Of a stretch of 64,000 bases of DNA, positions 46,514-57,400 are shown in pieces (within the stretch, counting starts at the first letter, position 1; the number at the start of each line of letters is the position of its first letter). This DNA is from Byssochlamys sp. IMV 00236 (Eukaryota; Ascomycota; Eurotiomycetes; Eurotiales; Thermoascaceae). The translations under genes and the position numbers were made by a program. The notes beneath the pieces were generated by a model that was given only the letters and a program-made list of their open reading frames with translations, made no database searches and was not told where the DNA came from. The stretch spans positions 1-64,000 of the forward strand of contig MSJH02000812.1 in the NCBI GenBank assembly GCA_001931875.2. Direction: 5' to 3'.

Positions 46514-47716
46514 TTAGAGACAGCGTACGCCAGGACCGACACTGCCTGTGTCAAACAGCTCGATCAGGCCAGCGCCTACGGCTTCCTCCAGTACCCAGTC
46601 AAAGTGCATGCCGTAGAGCTGCTTCCATTTCTTTGTCCGCCCCGGCAAGACGCCTGTCGACTCTCCTCGTGCCCTCTTGGCCAGAGCAGATCGGGTGTCT
46701 GACTCGACCGCCCCATCCCAGCGGTCCCGGAGCAGATAGAGCGGCGTTTCGTGGAATTTGGACTTCTTCAGCAGATCCACCAGATGGGACCGTCCCTGGC
46801 CCAGAAGACGGAGATAGGTGCCTGTGTTTGGGAGGGAAAGGAACATGGTGGCGCTGCGAAACTGGCTGTCACTAGGCTGCGCTGCCTGGAGTGGCTGAGT
46901 GCCAGCATCACTTCGACTGGCGGAGGAAGCACCCAGCGACGCCGGCACCGCGGGCAGTGAAGCCACGTTCAACGATCCCTTGGCCAGTGAGGACGATGAG
47001 ACGAGAAAGCCGGCGCGGACGAGAGCCATCGAATCACCAGATGAGAAGACGCCCGCTGGCACTGCTGACGCCGTTCCCATGAGGCGCAAGAGGTCCAGGA
47101 ACCTATCTGTATGCAAGTCAGCACAGTCTCCAGCGATGACACCGGACAAAGCAACCATACCTTTGAGGGACTGGTCCAGCACAGCACTACGCCTTACGAG
47201 CTCCTCCCAGTCCTCCGTCAAGACCAGACAGTCCCCCAGCCCCGCCGCATCACTTCCTCGTCCGGGGACGATCAGACGTCGAACCCGGCCTGCGTTGACC
47301 AGATCCACGATTTCTTTTTCCACCCTGGTGGGCGCATGCAGCAGCGTATGGACATGCGCCACAGAAACCAGCGGTGGCAGCGACCGGCGCAGGTTGAGGA
47401 CCTCTGCGATGCGCGTGCTGTTCATCCCCGCGCGCACTGGCAGCTCTTCGAACATGGTCTTGTGAATGTGCCTGATGGCATCTTCGACGCTCTCCACTCG
47501 CGCATTCTCCGGGATATATTGTGATAGTCCCTGGTCCGGGAGCTGTTCCTCGTCCTCAAAGATACCAGTGTCTCTGTCCACCTTGTCGCGCGCGGCAGGC
47601 CGCGAACCGGGCTTTTGGCGGGCATGCTTTGCAAAGGGAGAGTTGCGAGGGCGAGGCACGGAGGCCTTTGTCTTGCGGATACCGGCAGTCGGCGCGGAAG
47701 TGACACGGAGGGGCAT
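46514..47716 (-). CDS. STK19: STK19-family winged-helix protein
   Basis: Member of the family named after human STK19, which despite its name is now described as a winged-helix, DNA-binding factor of transcription-coupled repair rather than a kinase. Single exon, 400 residues, starting MPLRVTSAPTAGIRKTKASV with a basic, disordered N-terminal ~60 residues suited to a nuclear protein. Conserved-looking blocks are ARVESVEDAIRHIHKTMFEE, RIAEVLNLRRSLPPLVSVAH, then EKEIVDLVNAGRVRRLIVPG near residues 130-155, and later TYLRLLGQGRSHLVDLLKKS followed by PLYLLRDRWDG. The ending WKQLYGMHFDWVLEEAVGAG completes the last winged-helix element. No kinase motifs (glycine loop, HRD, DFG) are present. It diverges from the trehalose-subunit gene. 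Family call is firm; the repair role in this fungus is inference. Confidence 0.85.
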   Translation of the reverse strand: MPLRVTSAPTAGIRKTKASVPRPRNSPFAKHARQKPGSRPAARDKVDRDTGIFEDEEQLPDQGLSQYIPENARVESVEDAIRHIHKTMFEELPVRAGMNSTRIAEVLNLRRSLPPLVSVAHVHTLLHAPTRVEKEIVDLVNAGRVRRLIVPGRGSDAAGLGDCLVLTEDWEELVRRSAVLDQSLKGMVALSGVIAGDCADLHTDRFLDLLRLMGTASAVPAGVFSSGDSMALVRAGFLVSSSSLAKGSLNVASLPAVPASLGASSASRSDAGTQPLQAAQPSDSQFRSATMFLSLPNTGTYLRLLGQGRSHLVDLLKKSKFHETPLYLLRDRWDGAVESDTRSALAKRARGESTGVLPGRTKKWKQLYGMHFDWVLEEAVGAGLIELFDTGSVGPGVRCL

Positions 47717-48322
47717 CGCAGATCACAGTAGAATCAAGGATCGGAATCAGAACCAGAGAGAGCGAAATAACAAGAACAATAATGATAGACACTGTACACT
47801 CTCAGAGACGAGTCTGCAGGCTTCGATAAGAGATAAGTGCACGTGATCGGCGGCGACCCATCCATTGGCGGAAAGTTGCCCGATCGGGGATTCCGTGGTT
47901 GACATCAAGAGTTAGTTGATTGACTGAGACGAAGACAAAGACCAGGAGAGCCAAAGTGCTCCAGTGGCGATACAATACATGCTCTCAGAATAACAGCTCG
48001 TTCTGGCCCTTTTGTGCCCTGCTCGACTGCGCTGCAACGCTGTATATTTTGGTCGAGGGCGTCTTTTCACATGACGTAGTGATGAGAATCTGGATTTCTG
48101 CCCCGCCGCTTCTCTCTCTTCTCTTCTCTTCCTGCGGTTCTACTTAATCAATCCATAATCCCCCTTCCCATTCATTATATAGAACTCGACCATTTCGCCC
48201 TCGACGCTTTCCACAACGCGCTCAGACCCCTCTCTTGAGAGATCCTCTCTTTCGAGGCGCTGAGGTTGCAGCATTCTTTCGTGGTGATTCTCTTTCCAGC
48301 TGCACCCCTCACCGGCCACACC
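47717..48322. promoter_or_regulatory. Divergent promoter, STK19-like / trehalose subunit
   Basis: A 606 bp interval. It contains a palindromic E-box CACGTG at 47840-47845 and two CCCCT stress-response-element cores near the plus-strand gene (48227-48231 and 48305-48309). Whether they act is unknown, but CCCCT elements are the yeast Msn2/4 sites found at trehalose genes. Confidence 0.45.
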
Positions 48323-51217
48323 ATGACGGTTTTCATCGCGTCCCTGTAAGTGGTGTCCTGCGGCCAATCTCACAGCACATCCATCACCGTACTGACTGGA
48401 TACGGTTCCTACCAGATTCCTGCCGTATACGGTCAATTTCCATCTGGACCAGGCTCGCAACCGGTCCGCGCGCTCGAGCCCCAAGTCGGCCCCGTTACAG
48501 GAATCCTCACCACAAGTGCCACAGCCCGCAAGCGCTGCGCTGAGTCTATTCGAGAACCGTGGTAATGTCGTTGCGAATCCGGGGTTGACCCCAGGAGCCA
48601 CCACGGAGGACGAACGCATCTTCCTGGCAAACGCTGAGAAGGAACCATCTGCATATCCGTTCCCGAAAGACGCCAATGACCTGCACAGTCTCAGAGAAAG
48701 TGAGGCACACTCTCCCAAATGGGGTGCAACCACCACGTTCGTCCAGCCCAAGGCTCAACCGCCTCCGCCGCCCTCCCCTTCGATTCTGAAACACCAGGCT
48801 TCGGAGGCTGCGTCACAGCCGCCGCAGAAGGCGAAGAAGCAGGGCTCGGGTGTCGAGGCGCTCAAGGAAGAGGAGCGCGCAAACCGTCCCGGCCAGGGCC
48901 GTTCCATGTCCTTCTCGAAGGCAGACTGGACCGTCGAGCCAGCTGAACAGGGCAATGGAGGTCTGCGCAACGCCGTTCGATCCGCGACAGAGGCCGGATT
49001 CCTGGGGGAGAAGATATGGGTGGGGACCCTGGGCATGCCCACGGACGCGTTGAAAGAACACGTCAAAGCGGGCATTGCAGAGAAGATGGAGGACGAGCAC
49101 GAGTCCTTGACGGTTTTTGTCAAGGATGGTGACTTTGACGGACACTACACCCACTTCTGCAAGACGATTCTGTGGCCCGTCTTCCACTATCAGATCCCGG
49201 ACAATCCCAAGAGCAAGGCATACGAGGACCACTCGTGGATCTACTATGTCAAGGTCAACCAGGCGTTTGCAGAGCGGATCGCGAAGAACTGGAGGAAAGG
49301 AGACTCCATCTGGGTCCACGATTACCACCTGCTTCTCCTGCCGGCCATGCTCCGAAAACTGCTGCCGGACGCGAAGATTGGGTTCTTCCTCCACATTGCG
49401 TTCCCATCCTCCGAAGTCTTCCGCTGTCTAGCACCGCGAAAGGAATTGCTGGAGGGCATTCTGGGGGCCGACCTCGTCGGTTTCCAAACCGACGAGTACT
49501 GCCGCCACTTCCTCCAGACCTGCAGCAGGATTCTTTGCGTCGAAGCAACAAACGATGGCGTCCAGCTCGAAGACCGCTTTGTCGACGTGGGAACCTTCCC
49601 GATCGGTATTGATCCGACGTCGTGGGACGAGAGGCGCAAAGCGGACGATGTCCAGAAGTGGATCAAGACCATCAGGGAGCGATATGGAAATAAACGCTTG
49701 ATTGTCGGTCGTGACAAGCTGGACAATATCCGAGGTGTGAGACAGAAGCTTCTCAGTTACGAACTCTTCCTCAACACATATCCAGAATGGAGGGATAAAG
49801 TAAGTTGGCTGTCATCGCTTCCTGCGCGATTTCGTGCTAACGTTAGAAGGTTGTTCTGGTACAAGTCGCTACCACCACTACGGAACAGCCAGAGCTCGAG
49901 GCAACCCTATCTGACATTGCCATGCGGATCAACTCGACGCACTCAACTCTCGCCCACCAACCGCTGGTCTTCCTCAAGCAGGACCTTGCATTCGCTCAGT
50001 ACCTGGCATTGATATCGATGGCCGATGCTCTTATGGTGACTAGTCTGCGCGAGGGCATGAACTTGACCAGCCACGAATTTGTCTACTGCCAGGACGGGGA
50101 CTACAACAGTAAGGCATATGGATCACTCATCCTGAGTGAGTTTACGGGCAGTGCAGCTTTGTTTGACGGCCACGCTCTTTTGGTCAACCCATGGGATTAC
50201 CGCCAGTGCTCGGAGGCTATCCACACTGCACTCACGATGGGTGAAGAAGAGAAGAAGAAGGTGTGGACCGCGTTACATGAAGCCGTGATTCAGAACTCGA
50301 CGGGCAATTGGGTCAAATCGTTCAGCGACACTCTGTCGAAGGCGTGGGACGAGCACTCGTCCCGCGAGACCATCGCAGTACCACGGCTGTCCGTGTCCAA
50401 ACTGGAGGAGCACTACAAGCAGTCGAACCGCCGACTCATCATCGTCGATTACGAGGGAACACTGGCTTCTTGGGGTTCGCCGAAGAGCATCATCTTGACT
50501 ACGCCACAGCGCGCCATTACGACCCTGACCGACCTGACCGAAGACTCTAAGAATATCGTCTACGTCATGAGCTCCAGAATGCCCGAAGAGATGGAGCGCC
50601 TCTTCAACCGTGTCTCAGGGCTTGGTCTTATCGCTGAAAATGGCTGCTTCCTACGCGAGCCTAATACGGATGCGTGGATTAGGCTCACCGATGCGAACCG
50701 TGTCAGAGCCTGGAAGGCAGGAGTATCTAGCATCCTCGACTACTTCCATGCACGGACCGAAGGCAGTTGGATCGAAGAGCGACACTGCTCGCTCGTCTTC
50801 CACTATGGGTCTGCAGATGACCAAGCGTCTGCTGCCCGTCAGGCATCCGAGTGTGCTGACCACATCAACGATGCCTGTGAGAGTCAGCATGTCCACGCCG
50901 TGCCGGTCGACGGCGCGTTGGTGGTTGAGACGGTGGAGACCAACAAAGCATCAGCGGCGGAGATGATCTGGCGATACTGCCTGGAGAGGGGAAAGAGGGA
51001 CGGTCAGGATTACCGTCCAGACTTCCTCCTCGTCATCGGAGACTCGCGCGAAGACGAAGTGGTGTTCCGCTGGGCCAACAAGCTGGCTGGTGCCAAAGCG
51101 ATCCCGCGTGTCATGACCGTCACCCTCGGATCGCGCAGCACGGAAGCCATGGCCACATTGACACAGGGCGTTACAGGTGTGCTCTCTTGCCTTCAGCGAC
51201 TGGCGGCATCGGGTTAG
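48323..51217 (+). CDS. Trehalose synthase complex regulatory subunit (TPS3/TSL1-like)
   Basis: Large cytosolic subunit of the trehalose-6-phosphate synthase/phosphatase complex. Reading: join(48323..48345, 48416..49799, 49850..51217), 924 residues, in frame. Exon 1 gives MTVFIASL and joins to FLPYTVNFHL; an ASLFLPY start is typical of Tps3/Tsl1. A disordered linker precedes a GT20 domain (about residues 140-600): GTLGMPTD, TILWPVFHYQIPD, WVHDYHLLLLPAML, ADLVGFQTDEY, SLREGMNLTSHEFVYC. The usual RLDYxKG loop reads KLDNIRGVRQ. A C-terminal HAD phosphatase-like domain follows, but its motifs are degenerate: DYEGT (Asp669) instead of DxDGT, SSR instead of SGR, GDSREDE instead of GDDxTDE. These changes favour a regulatory subunit over an active phosphatase. 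The second intron has tandem acceptors. Confidence 0.9.
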
Positions 51218-52234
51218 AGCTTCAAACGATGGCATAATATTATTTCGACTCCAGCATGCAATTCGGTCACTCTTCTTTCCCTTGTCCCGGGGCAACGATG
51301 GGTTATTTGATATCTCGGGAGTTCTGATCGTGGTTGGGTCAACCTGGACGAAAATTCACGTTACGAATGTATGTAGACGTACGAAAAGCGATTGCATTTT
51401 ACGCACATAACCACAGCGAGGCAACGACGTTGTGTTAATCCTCCGATTCTGCGGCGGGCGTTATTATCTGTGTAACTAGCAGGAATATCTCCATTCTTAT
51501 GATAGAAACACGATTCTGCAACACTGCATCTTTATTAGTCGGATTTACCCATGATCGCAGTAATAATAATAATGCATGTACTGAACTATATGATCTACTC
51601 TGCGTCTGGGCATTGTTTTAGCGGGGACGTCCGCCGATCTCGAGATGCCGCGGTCCAAGTCAACAGCCTCGCGATCATAACTATCTATCAACTTCTACCA
51701 TGTATCATCGTAAATAAAAAAACAACACTCTCTCGGAAGCCTTTGATGCGCTCTTTACCCTATATCCATATGGTTCATTCCCCATAACTAGTTATCGGTA
51801 TATTGCGTCACCTACCACTGCCGCTGTCTGTAGTCCGAATTATCCACATGCCGAGGTTAAACTTGTCTTATCAGTAATCGATCAAGTTGTCAACTAATAA
51901 TACCCAGAAACACTCGACTAGTATTCAACCTAACTACTTAACTACTAACAGGTACTTTTGTTCTTTTCACCGACATCTACCTTTATATTAGATTTTTACT
52001 GCTCAGTTCGAGCCTCGTTTTCCCCCTGAGCGAAGGTGGTGTACCCAACATACTGGGACGACATCGCCAACTGCGCGCGCAATCTGCTAGAGCGACCTGT
52101 TTTCTTTCGTACTGGAACAAAAATACCTTTTTCTTATCAAGATCTATAGATTCCGGGCTTTTTTTGCGGGAAATTGCATGCATATATATATATACATATA
52201 CGGGCATAACTAGAGGATACACATCCAAACAACC
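51218..52234. other. Intergenic region before thioesterase gene 1
   Basis: About 1 kb of mostly AT-rich DNA between two same-strand genes, with a (TA)n run near 52183-52194. No gene was seen. Confidence 0.45.
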
Positions 52235-53422
52235 ATGCCACTACCAGCTCACACGCAAGTCTTCGAGGACGCCATAACCATCACCCCGGTCTCGTCGCAT
52301 GTCTACTCGGCCTATCTAAGGGATGAATGGTGCATTGGTGCAGGTATATCTATCTATCTATTTAGTTACCGTTCCCTGCTTCTTCCAGATCCTTGCCTAA
52401 TCGAGGAAATACCTATCTCTCACCGAAACGAGTGGATGAGACTGACAAAGAAAACAGTCCCCCATGGCGGTTACACGACCAGCGTGTTGGCGAAACTGGC
52501 AAAGACGCACTTTGCGCACACACATCCCAATCTGTCGACCTCGCCTGCTACGCCGATTAGTATCCAGCTTAGCTTTCTCCGGCGGACGGATGTCGGGCCT
52601 GCGCTGCTGACGGTGGAGGATATGAAGATTGGGGCTCGCACTAGTACGATTCATGTTCTGCTCAAGCAGCGATCCAAATCCAAATTCAAGAAGGAGGAGG
52701 GGGAGGAGGAGGTCAAAGTCGCAGGCTACATCACGCTCAGTCCGGCAGCTGCAGAAACAGGTATCACTGCCCAAACGTCCTGGGCGCTTTATCCGCCGCC
52801 GCCTGGACCGGTGAATCTGCGCGCTCTAGCTTCCACCGGCCGTGACGGGGCTTGGGTCCGAATTCCTGCGCCATTTGTGCAGTTTCGTCGCGCTGCAGCG
52901 AATGTCGAGTTCTACGGACCGGATCCAGCTCGTCTCGAGGCTGAGGCTGGTGATGGGCGAAGAGCAATTATGGTCGATCAATGGGCGCGATTTCGTCCTC
53001 TCGGACCAGACGGGAAACCACTCGAAGGCTGCTGGACGGACGATACGATCGGGTTCCTCGTCGACATGTTCCCCATGATGCTGGATGGGTTCGATGTCAT
53101 CTCGTCGGCGGCGCAGGATCCCAATGCTGCGGCGCAGAAAGGGAACTCGCCCCGCGGAACGTTCTGGTATCCGACGGTTACGTTGAATGTAGATTACAAG
53201 AAGCGGTTACCTGTTGAAGGGGTCGAGTGGTTGTATAGTCGAGTTCAGACGAAGGCTGTCAAGGACGGCAGGACGGATATAGATGTCACGGTGCTGGATG
53301 AGAGCGGAGATATCGTGGCGTTGAGCACGCAGGTAGGATTGGTAGTCAGTGCCAGTCGGAATTTAGCAGGACGAGATCTGAAGAAGGTCAAGGTGGATGC
53401 GCAGGGGAAGGCGAATTTGTGA
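52235..53422 (+). CDS. Acyl-CoA thioesterase-like protein (double hotdog)
   Basis: Probable thioesterase of the TesB-like, tandem-hotdog type; substrate unknown. Reading: join(52235..52343, 52458..53422), 357 residues. The join gives WCIGAVPHGGYTTSVLAKLA, where VPHGGY is the family's conserved first-hotdog turn. Later blocks are PISIQLSFLRRTDVGPALLT, GARTSTIHVLLKQ, a second hotdog with GFLVDMFPMM near residue 270, and TFWYPTVTLNVDYKKRLP followed by EWLYSRVQTKAVKDGRTDID. The 114 bp intron has no stop in the reading frame and is a multiple of three, so retention would give a 395-residue form with 38 extra residues after residue 36. No peroxisomal SKL-type tail is present (it ends GKANL). Confidence 0.9.
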   Translation: MPLPAHTQVFEDAITITPVSSHVYSAYLRDEWCIGAGISIYLFSYRSLLLPDPCLIEEIPISHRNEWMRLTKKTVPHGGYTTSVLAKLAKTHFAHTHPNLSTSPATPISIQLSFLRRTDVGPALLTVEDMKIGARTSTIHVLLKQRSKSKFKKEEGEEEVKVAGYITLSPAAAETGITAQTSWALYPPPPGPVNLRALASTGRDGAWVRIPAPFVQFRRAAANVEFYGPDPARLEAEAGDGRRAIMVDQWARFRPLGPDGKPLEGCWTDDTIGFLVDMFPMMLDGFDVISSAAQDPNAAAQKGNSPRGTFWYPTVTLNVDYKKRLPVEGVEWLYSRVQTKAVKDGRTDIDVTVLDESGDIVALSTQVGLVVSASRNLAGRDLKKVKVDAQGKANL

Positions 53423-53435
53423 TAGTATATATATA

Positions 53436-53472
53436 NNNNNNNNNNNNNNNNNNNNNNNNNNNNNNNNNNNNN
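53436..53472. other. Assembly gap (37 N) inside a (TA)n microsatellite
   Basis: Unresolved bases flanked by TATATA on both sides, so the missing sequence is almost certainly more TA repeat. It lies just after the thioesterase 1 stop codon and does not break a gene. Confidence 0.98.
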
Positions 53473-53508
<36 letters not shown>

Positions 53509-53689
53509 GATGCGTGTGTTTCCTGTCTATCTAAGAATATAGTTAATACATGTCTGTATATACATGCCAATGCCATAGTGGCTTCCAGGGAAGCGCCTTA
53601 TATAAACCACTCTACATGACCGTTTCTCTCTATCTATCCTCGATCATCAAAAAACTGCCATCTATCATCTTGCCGAGCAGCTCACTCAC

Positions 53690-54442
53690 TCACAACTTCC
53701 CCTTCGTCTGCAACCAGAAACCCAACGCCTCCGTCCTAACCGTCTTCCTCTTCACCCACTCCAACTGCCCAGCACCACTTCTCCCATTCTTCCCCTCCTC
53801 ACCCTCTTCCTCCTGCACCAACTGCCCTCTCATCCAATACTTCCTCCCATCCCTCGCGACGCACCAGGCCTTCACGACCGCCAACCCAGGCACATACACC
53901 GGCCTCTTATACCTCACATCCAACTGCATTGTATACAACGCTCCGCGCGCCTCGGCCTCATTCTCCGCATACGCAGGCACATGCAGCGCAACACACAGCG
54001 AGACAACCTCATCTAGAATCGTGGCCACCGCGCCCCCATGCGCCGTGGACGGATGACCACTGATCCCCGGATTCGACAGCATAAGCAACGAGATCATATC
54101 CGGCGGACGGGCGGGCGCACTAGGCGTGATCGGTCTGCCCTGCGCATCGAGGCGGATCTGGGGCGGATCCCGCGGCACAGAGGGGATGTCTTTGCGACGT
54201 AAGGTCAGGACATGAGGGATGGTGGAGTCGGTTCCGAGCGTGTTGGCGAAGAAGGCGTCTTCGCCGCTTGGTTTGGCGGTTCGCGACCACGTGCGGATCG
54301 GAAAGTAGTCTGGGTTCGAGAGGAGGGAGTTGGACCAGGGATGGGCGCGGAAGGCGTCGAGAGTCGAGGCTGGTGGGTTGAAGGGTTGGGATATCGTTGC
54401 GCTGGGAGGGATGGCTGAGGGGGGGAGGTCGTCGGAGGACAT
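53690..54442 (-). CDS. Hotdog-fold thioesterase family protein (PaaI/4HBT-like)
   Basis: Probable single-hotdog thioesterase; substrate unknown. One exon, 250 residues, starting MSSDDLPPSAIPPSATISQP. The N-terminal ~100 residues are outside the fold. The hotdog signature is clear near residues 125-150: SGHPSTAHGGAVATILDEVV, with the HGG turn and the acidic residue of the central helix that serve catalysis in the 4HBT family. TMQLDVRYKRPVYVPGLAVV and WMRGQLVQEE give the following strands. An acidic insert (EEEGEEGKNG) precedes the C-terminal strand. It converges on the other thioesterase-like gene with 267 bp between stop codons; the two are different subtypes, so this is not a tandem duplication. 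Confidence 0.9.
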   Translation of the reverse strand: MSSDDLPPSAIPPSATISQPFNPPASTLDAFRAHPWSNSLLSNPDYFPIRTWSRTAKPSGEDAFFANTLGTDSTIPHVLTLRRKDIPSVPRDPPQIRLDAQGRPITPSAPARPPDMISLLMLSNPGISGHPSTAHGGAVATILDEVVSLCVALHVPAYAENEAEARGALYTMQLDVRYKRPVYVPGLAVVKAWCVARDGRKYWMRGQLVQEEEGEEGKNGRSGAGQLEWVKRKTVRTEALGFWLQTKGKL

Positions 54443-57400
54443 GGTGGATAATAATAATTAACCAGTGGTGTATCAATTTGAGAGAGAGGAGATGGTAGGT
54501 ATAAGTATTTTTTTTAGAGTATGTATGTCCGATAGATAGATAAATAAATAGAACGGCGAATGAAATCAATCAGCTGGCTCCTCCGGTGGTAATCATGAGT
54601 GTGAAACGAACAAGAGGTTTTTTTATTTTATCTTTAAGAAACATCATTTTAAGCACAGTACCTCGGCTCGTTCTTCTCGGACGGTTGGCATCCACTTTAC
54701 TTTTAATCTACTCCCGCCGTCCGCGAGTCTATATGAAATTAACTTAACAACAGAAAGGAATATCGAACTTTCGATGACTATGACAACACATACTTTGACT
54801 CCAAAACTTCCAACCGAGCATCTGCACTGCTTAGCAAGTCAGTTTAACTAACTAGTTAACTGGTACATAATAATAGCCAACTAATTGAAACGCGATCCGA
54901 TGTTCGGAAGGATGGATCGGGCTTATCTAAGCTAGCTGCGTTACTTTGCATTTATTCGTATATATTTTATATCCACTAGAGGAGGATGAAGTACTGTATA
55001 TAGAGCAGCTATAGTAGATAATATCCATTCCAGTGTATACTGGTCGAAACTGGAGTGAGGCAGGATTGATTAATATACTCTAAAACTATGTATATCTCTG
55101 CTACTAACTAATTATCCTCAGATATTTAGGGGCGATAATCTTAACATAATATATCTAGCACGAGAAATTCTGTATAATAGAGTTTATTCATTCGAGCTTC
55201 TATAAGAGAGTATAAATAATCGAGAGAGAGAGAGAGAGCTAAGACATGTCTGCATCACTAGAAACCACAGTAGTAAACATCAAAGAAACCAGCTATATAC
55301 CCAGAACCACACACTTAAGACAACATACCATATGTTAGATCCAGCTAGGACCAGACCTCTGAGGAGTTCTCCTTTTTGGTCGAGTCGTCTAGTCGACTTC
55401 CGATACCATATAAGAGAGAAAATTCGAAAAGCTCTACCATATAATATTATCCTACTATATACTAACTATACAAACATACAATAAAGGAAAGAAGTAACCA
55501 TAAACCCTATCCAATCTATATCTCCTAACAAACAAACCCAATCTAACAATTACCGAGAACATCTATATTCTTCATTTAGCTCATTTCCTCTAACGAAAAC
55601 AGAGGCTGCGCCACATAACGCAATCTACTCCGTATGCAGGAGACTAACTCTGGTCTCAGGGTCGCTTCCCCCGTTTAATCCTGCGGTTATAGCCGCGATA
55701 GTAGTTAACCAATAGTCTACCCTTGCGTTCCCTGAGACTGGTCCTAGTAGTTGGTTAGTGTATTAGTTGACTGATTAAGTCCCATAGACTTCTAGCGCTA
55801 TCGTTGGTAAGCTACTTAGGATAGTTAATTAGTTAAGTACCAAGTTATGTAGGGGTTTACTACCTATATATAACTATAACTATGACTATAGGGCGTGCTA
55901 CAAAGTAGGTAATTTAATTTAAACAAACAATCAAGCGATTCCACTGTCTCAGAACTGCGACTACTTACTACTTACTACTCCTATCTTTATTCAGGAACAG
56001 GACTCTGAAACATGTTTCTCTTTCTCTCCTGTCTGTGAATCTGGTCTTGAAATACCCGCCCTTTCTCCACAGCATCCACTTAATCGCTGCATTATTTACT
56101 GTAGTATAATATAAACACAACAATCTCACCGGCACCATCTACGAGACGGCTAGTACCGAGTCTAGAATGAATCAATGGAATGGAAATACTATAGTATTCG
56201 ATTCTGTCTGATTCTTGGCAAACGTTGACTGACATCCGGTCTCACATTCCACGCGAGGAATTCTGCAACAGTTTGAAGTAAGGCGTCGAGAAAAGCGCAT
56301 TGGGAAAAAGCAAAATATTATTGTACATACAGCACCTGAAAGCGGTTTGTTGACATCGTCTGTTGACATTGCAATACCATGATTGTTCGATTCCGATGGT
56401 TTGGATCTAGATACTCCGTTGCGCCTTTTTTTTTTTTATTCGGCACTTATTGGCACTGATACTTCTTGACTCTAATTTCCAGGTAGATTAAAGGGAAAGA
56501 ATATTCGATTTTGTTGAACCGAAGTGATATGTTAACCGAACTACAACTCCGACTAAGATGCGGTGGACAGGACTAATATTGCTCTGACGTCGTGGTGAAG
56601 ACCAGGTTCTGTCCGTACTTCCGAGTAGCCGGTCGCCCTCTACGGAGTAGTCTGTGGGCCAGAAAAGGATTCCCGATTTCCCAGGGCCTAATGTTCGAGT
56701 CCGCGTGCTTGACTGGATGAATTATCGTCAATCTAGCCCAGACAGTAACAATAATAATAATTAACACTGCGACATTTTGCCAGGATCAGAAAAAGCGGCT
56801 CAGAGATCCGCGTGCTCGGTACCTCGCATAAACGGGATAATGGGTCTATGACTCTATCAGAACTTCGATTAACTACTAGTATCTCCGTACTCCGTAAATC
56901 TTCCAACCTCCACTTTGGCCGCGGCCTCGGCTCCAGCTGTTGCTAACTGTAGGGCTGCACGGTGAAAGCTGGTACGGCACATGCCGACCACTCGATGCCG
57001 CTCCACTGCAACCGACTCAGAAGGATGCTCGTCGTTCGTTCCTGATTTTGACAGACGAGAGAACCTTGAGGCCGTTATCCAGTTCACCGTTGAAGTATTG
57101 CATACGTGCGAGTAGATGTTGTCACAGAACATCACCTGTCGCGACCAATCGCCATGCGCCGTGACCACTCTATCCCAGACGATAATAACCCAGGTTTCAT
57201 TAGCCAGGTCGCAGAGCAATGCTGGCCCCTGTCATATGATATCGAACGCTCAACCCCAGACGGACAAGGAACGAACTCTGGCCAGTGATGTGACGTCCGG
57301 TGTCGAAGCTTTTCTAGCTGACAGATGGTGTCTGTTTTGTCGCATCTCCGTCGACACGGGCCCCATCGAGTGGCATGGGCGCTTTCATACCGAGACTAGA

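Noticed and set aside
46420..47846. Several plus-strand frames opposite the STK19-like gene
   Set aside because: They are antisense shadows of a single-exon gene with clear family blocks.
53245..53619. Frames running through the N gap (IYIYIY...)
   Set aside because: They arise from TA repeats and unresolved bases, not from coding sequence.
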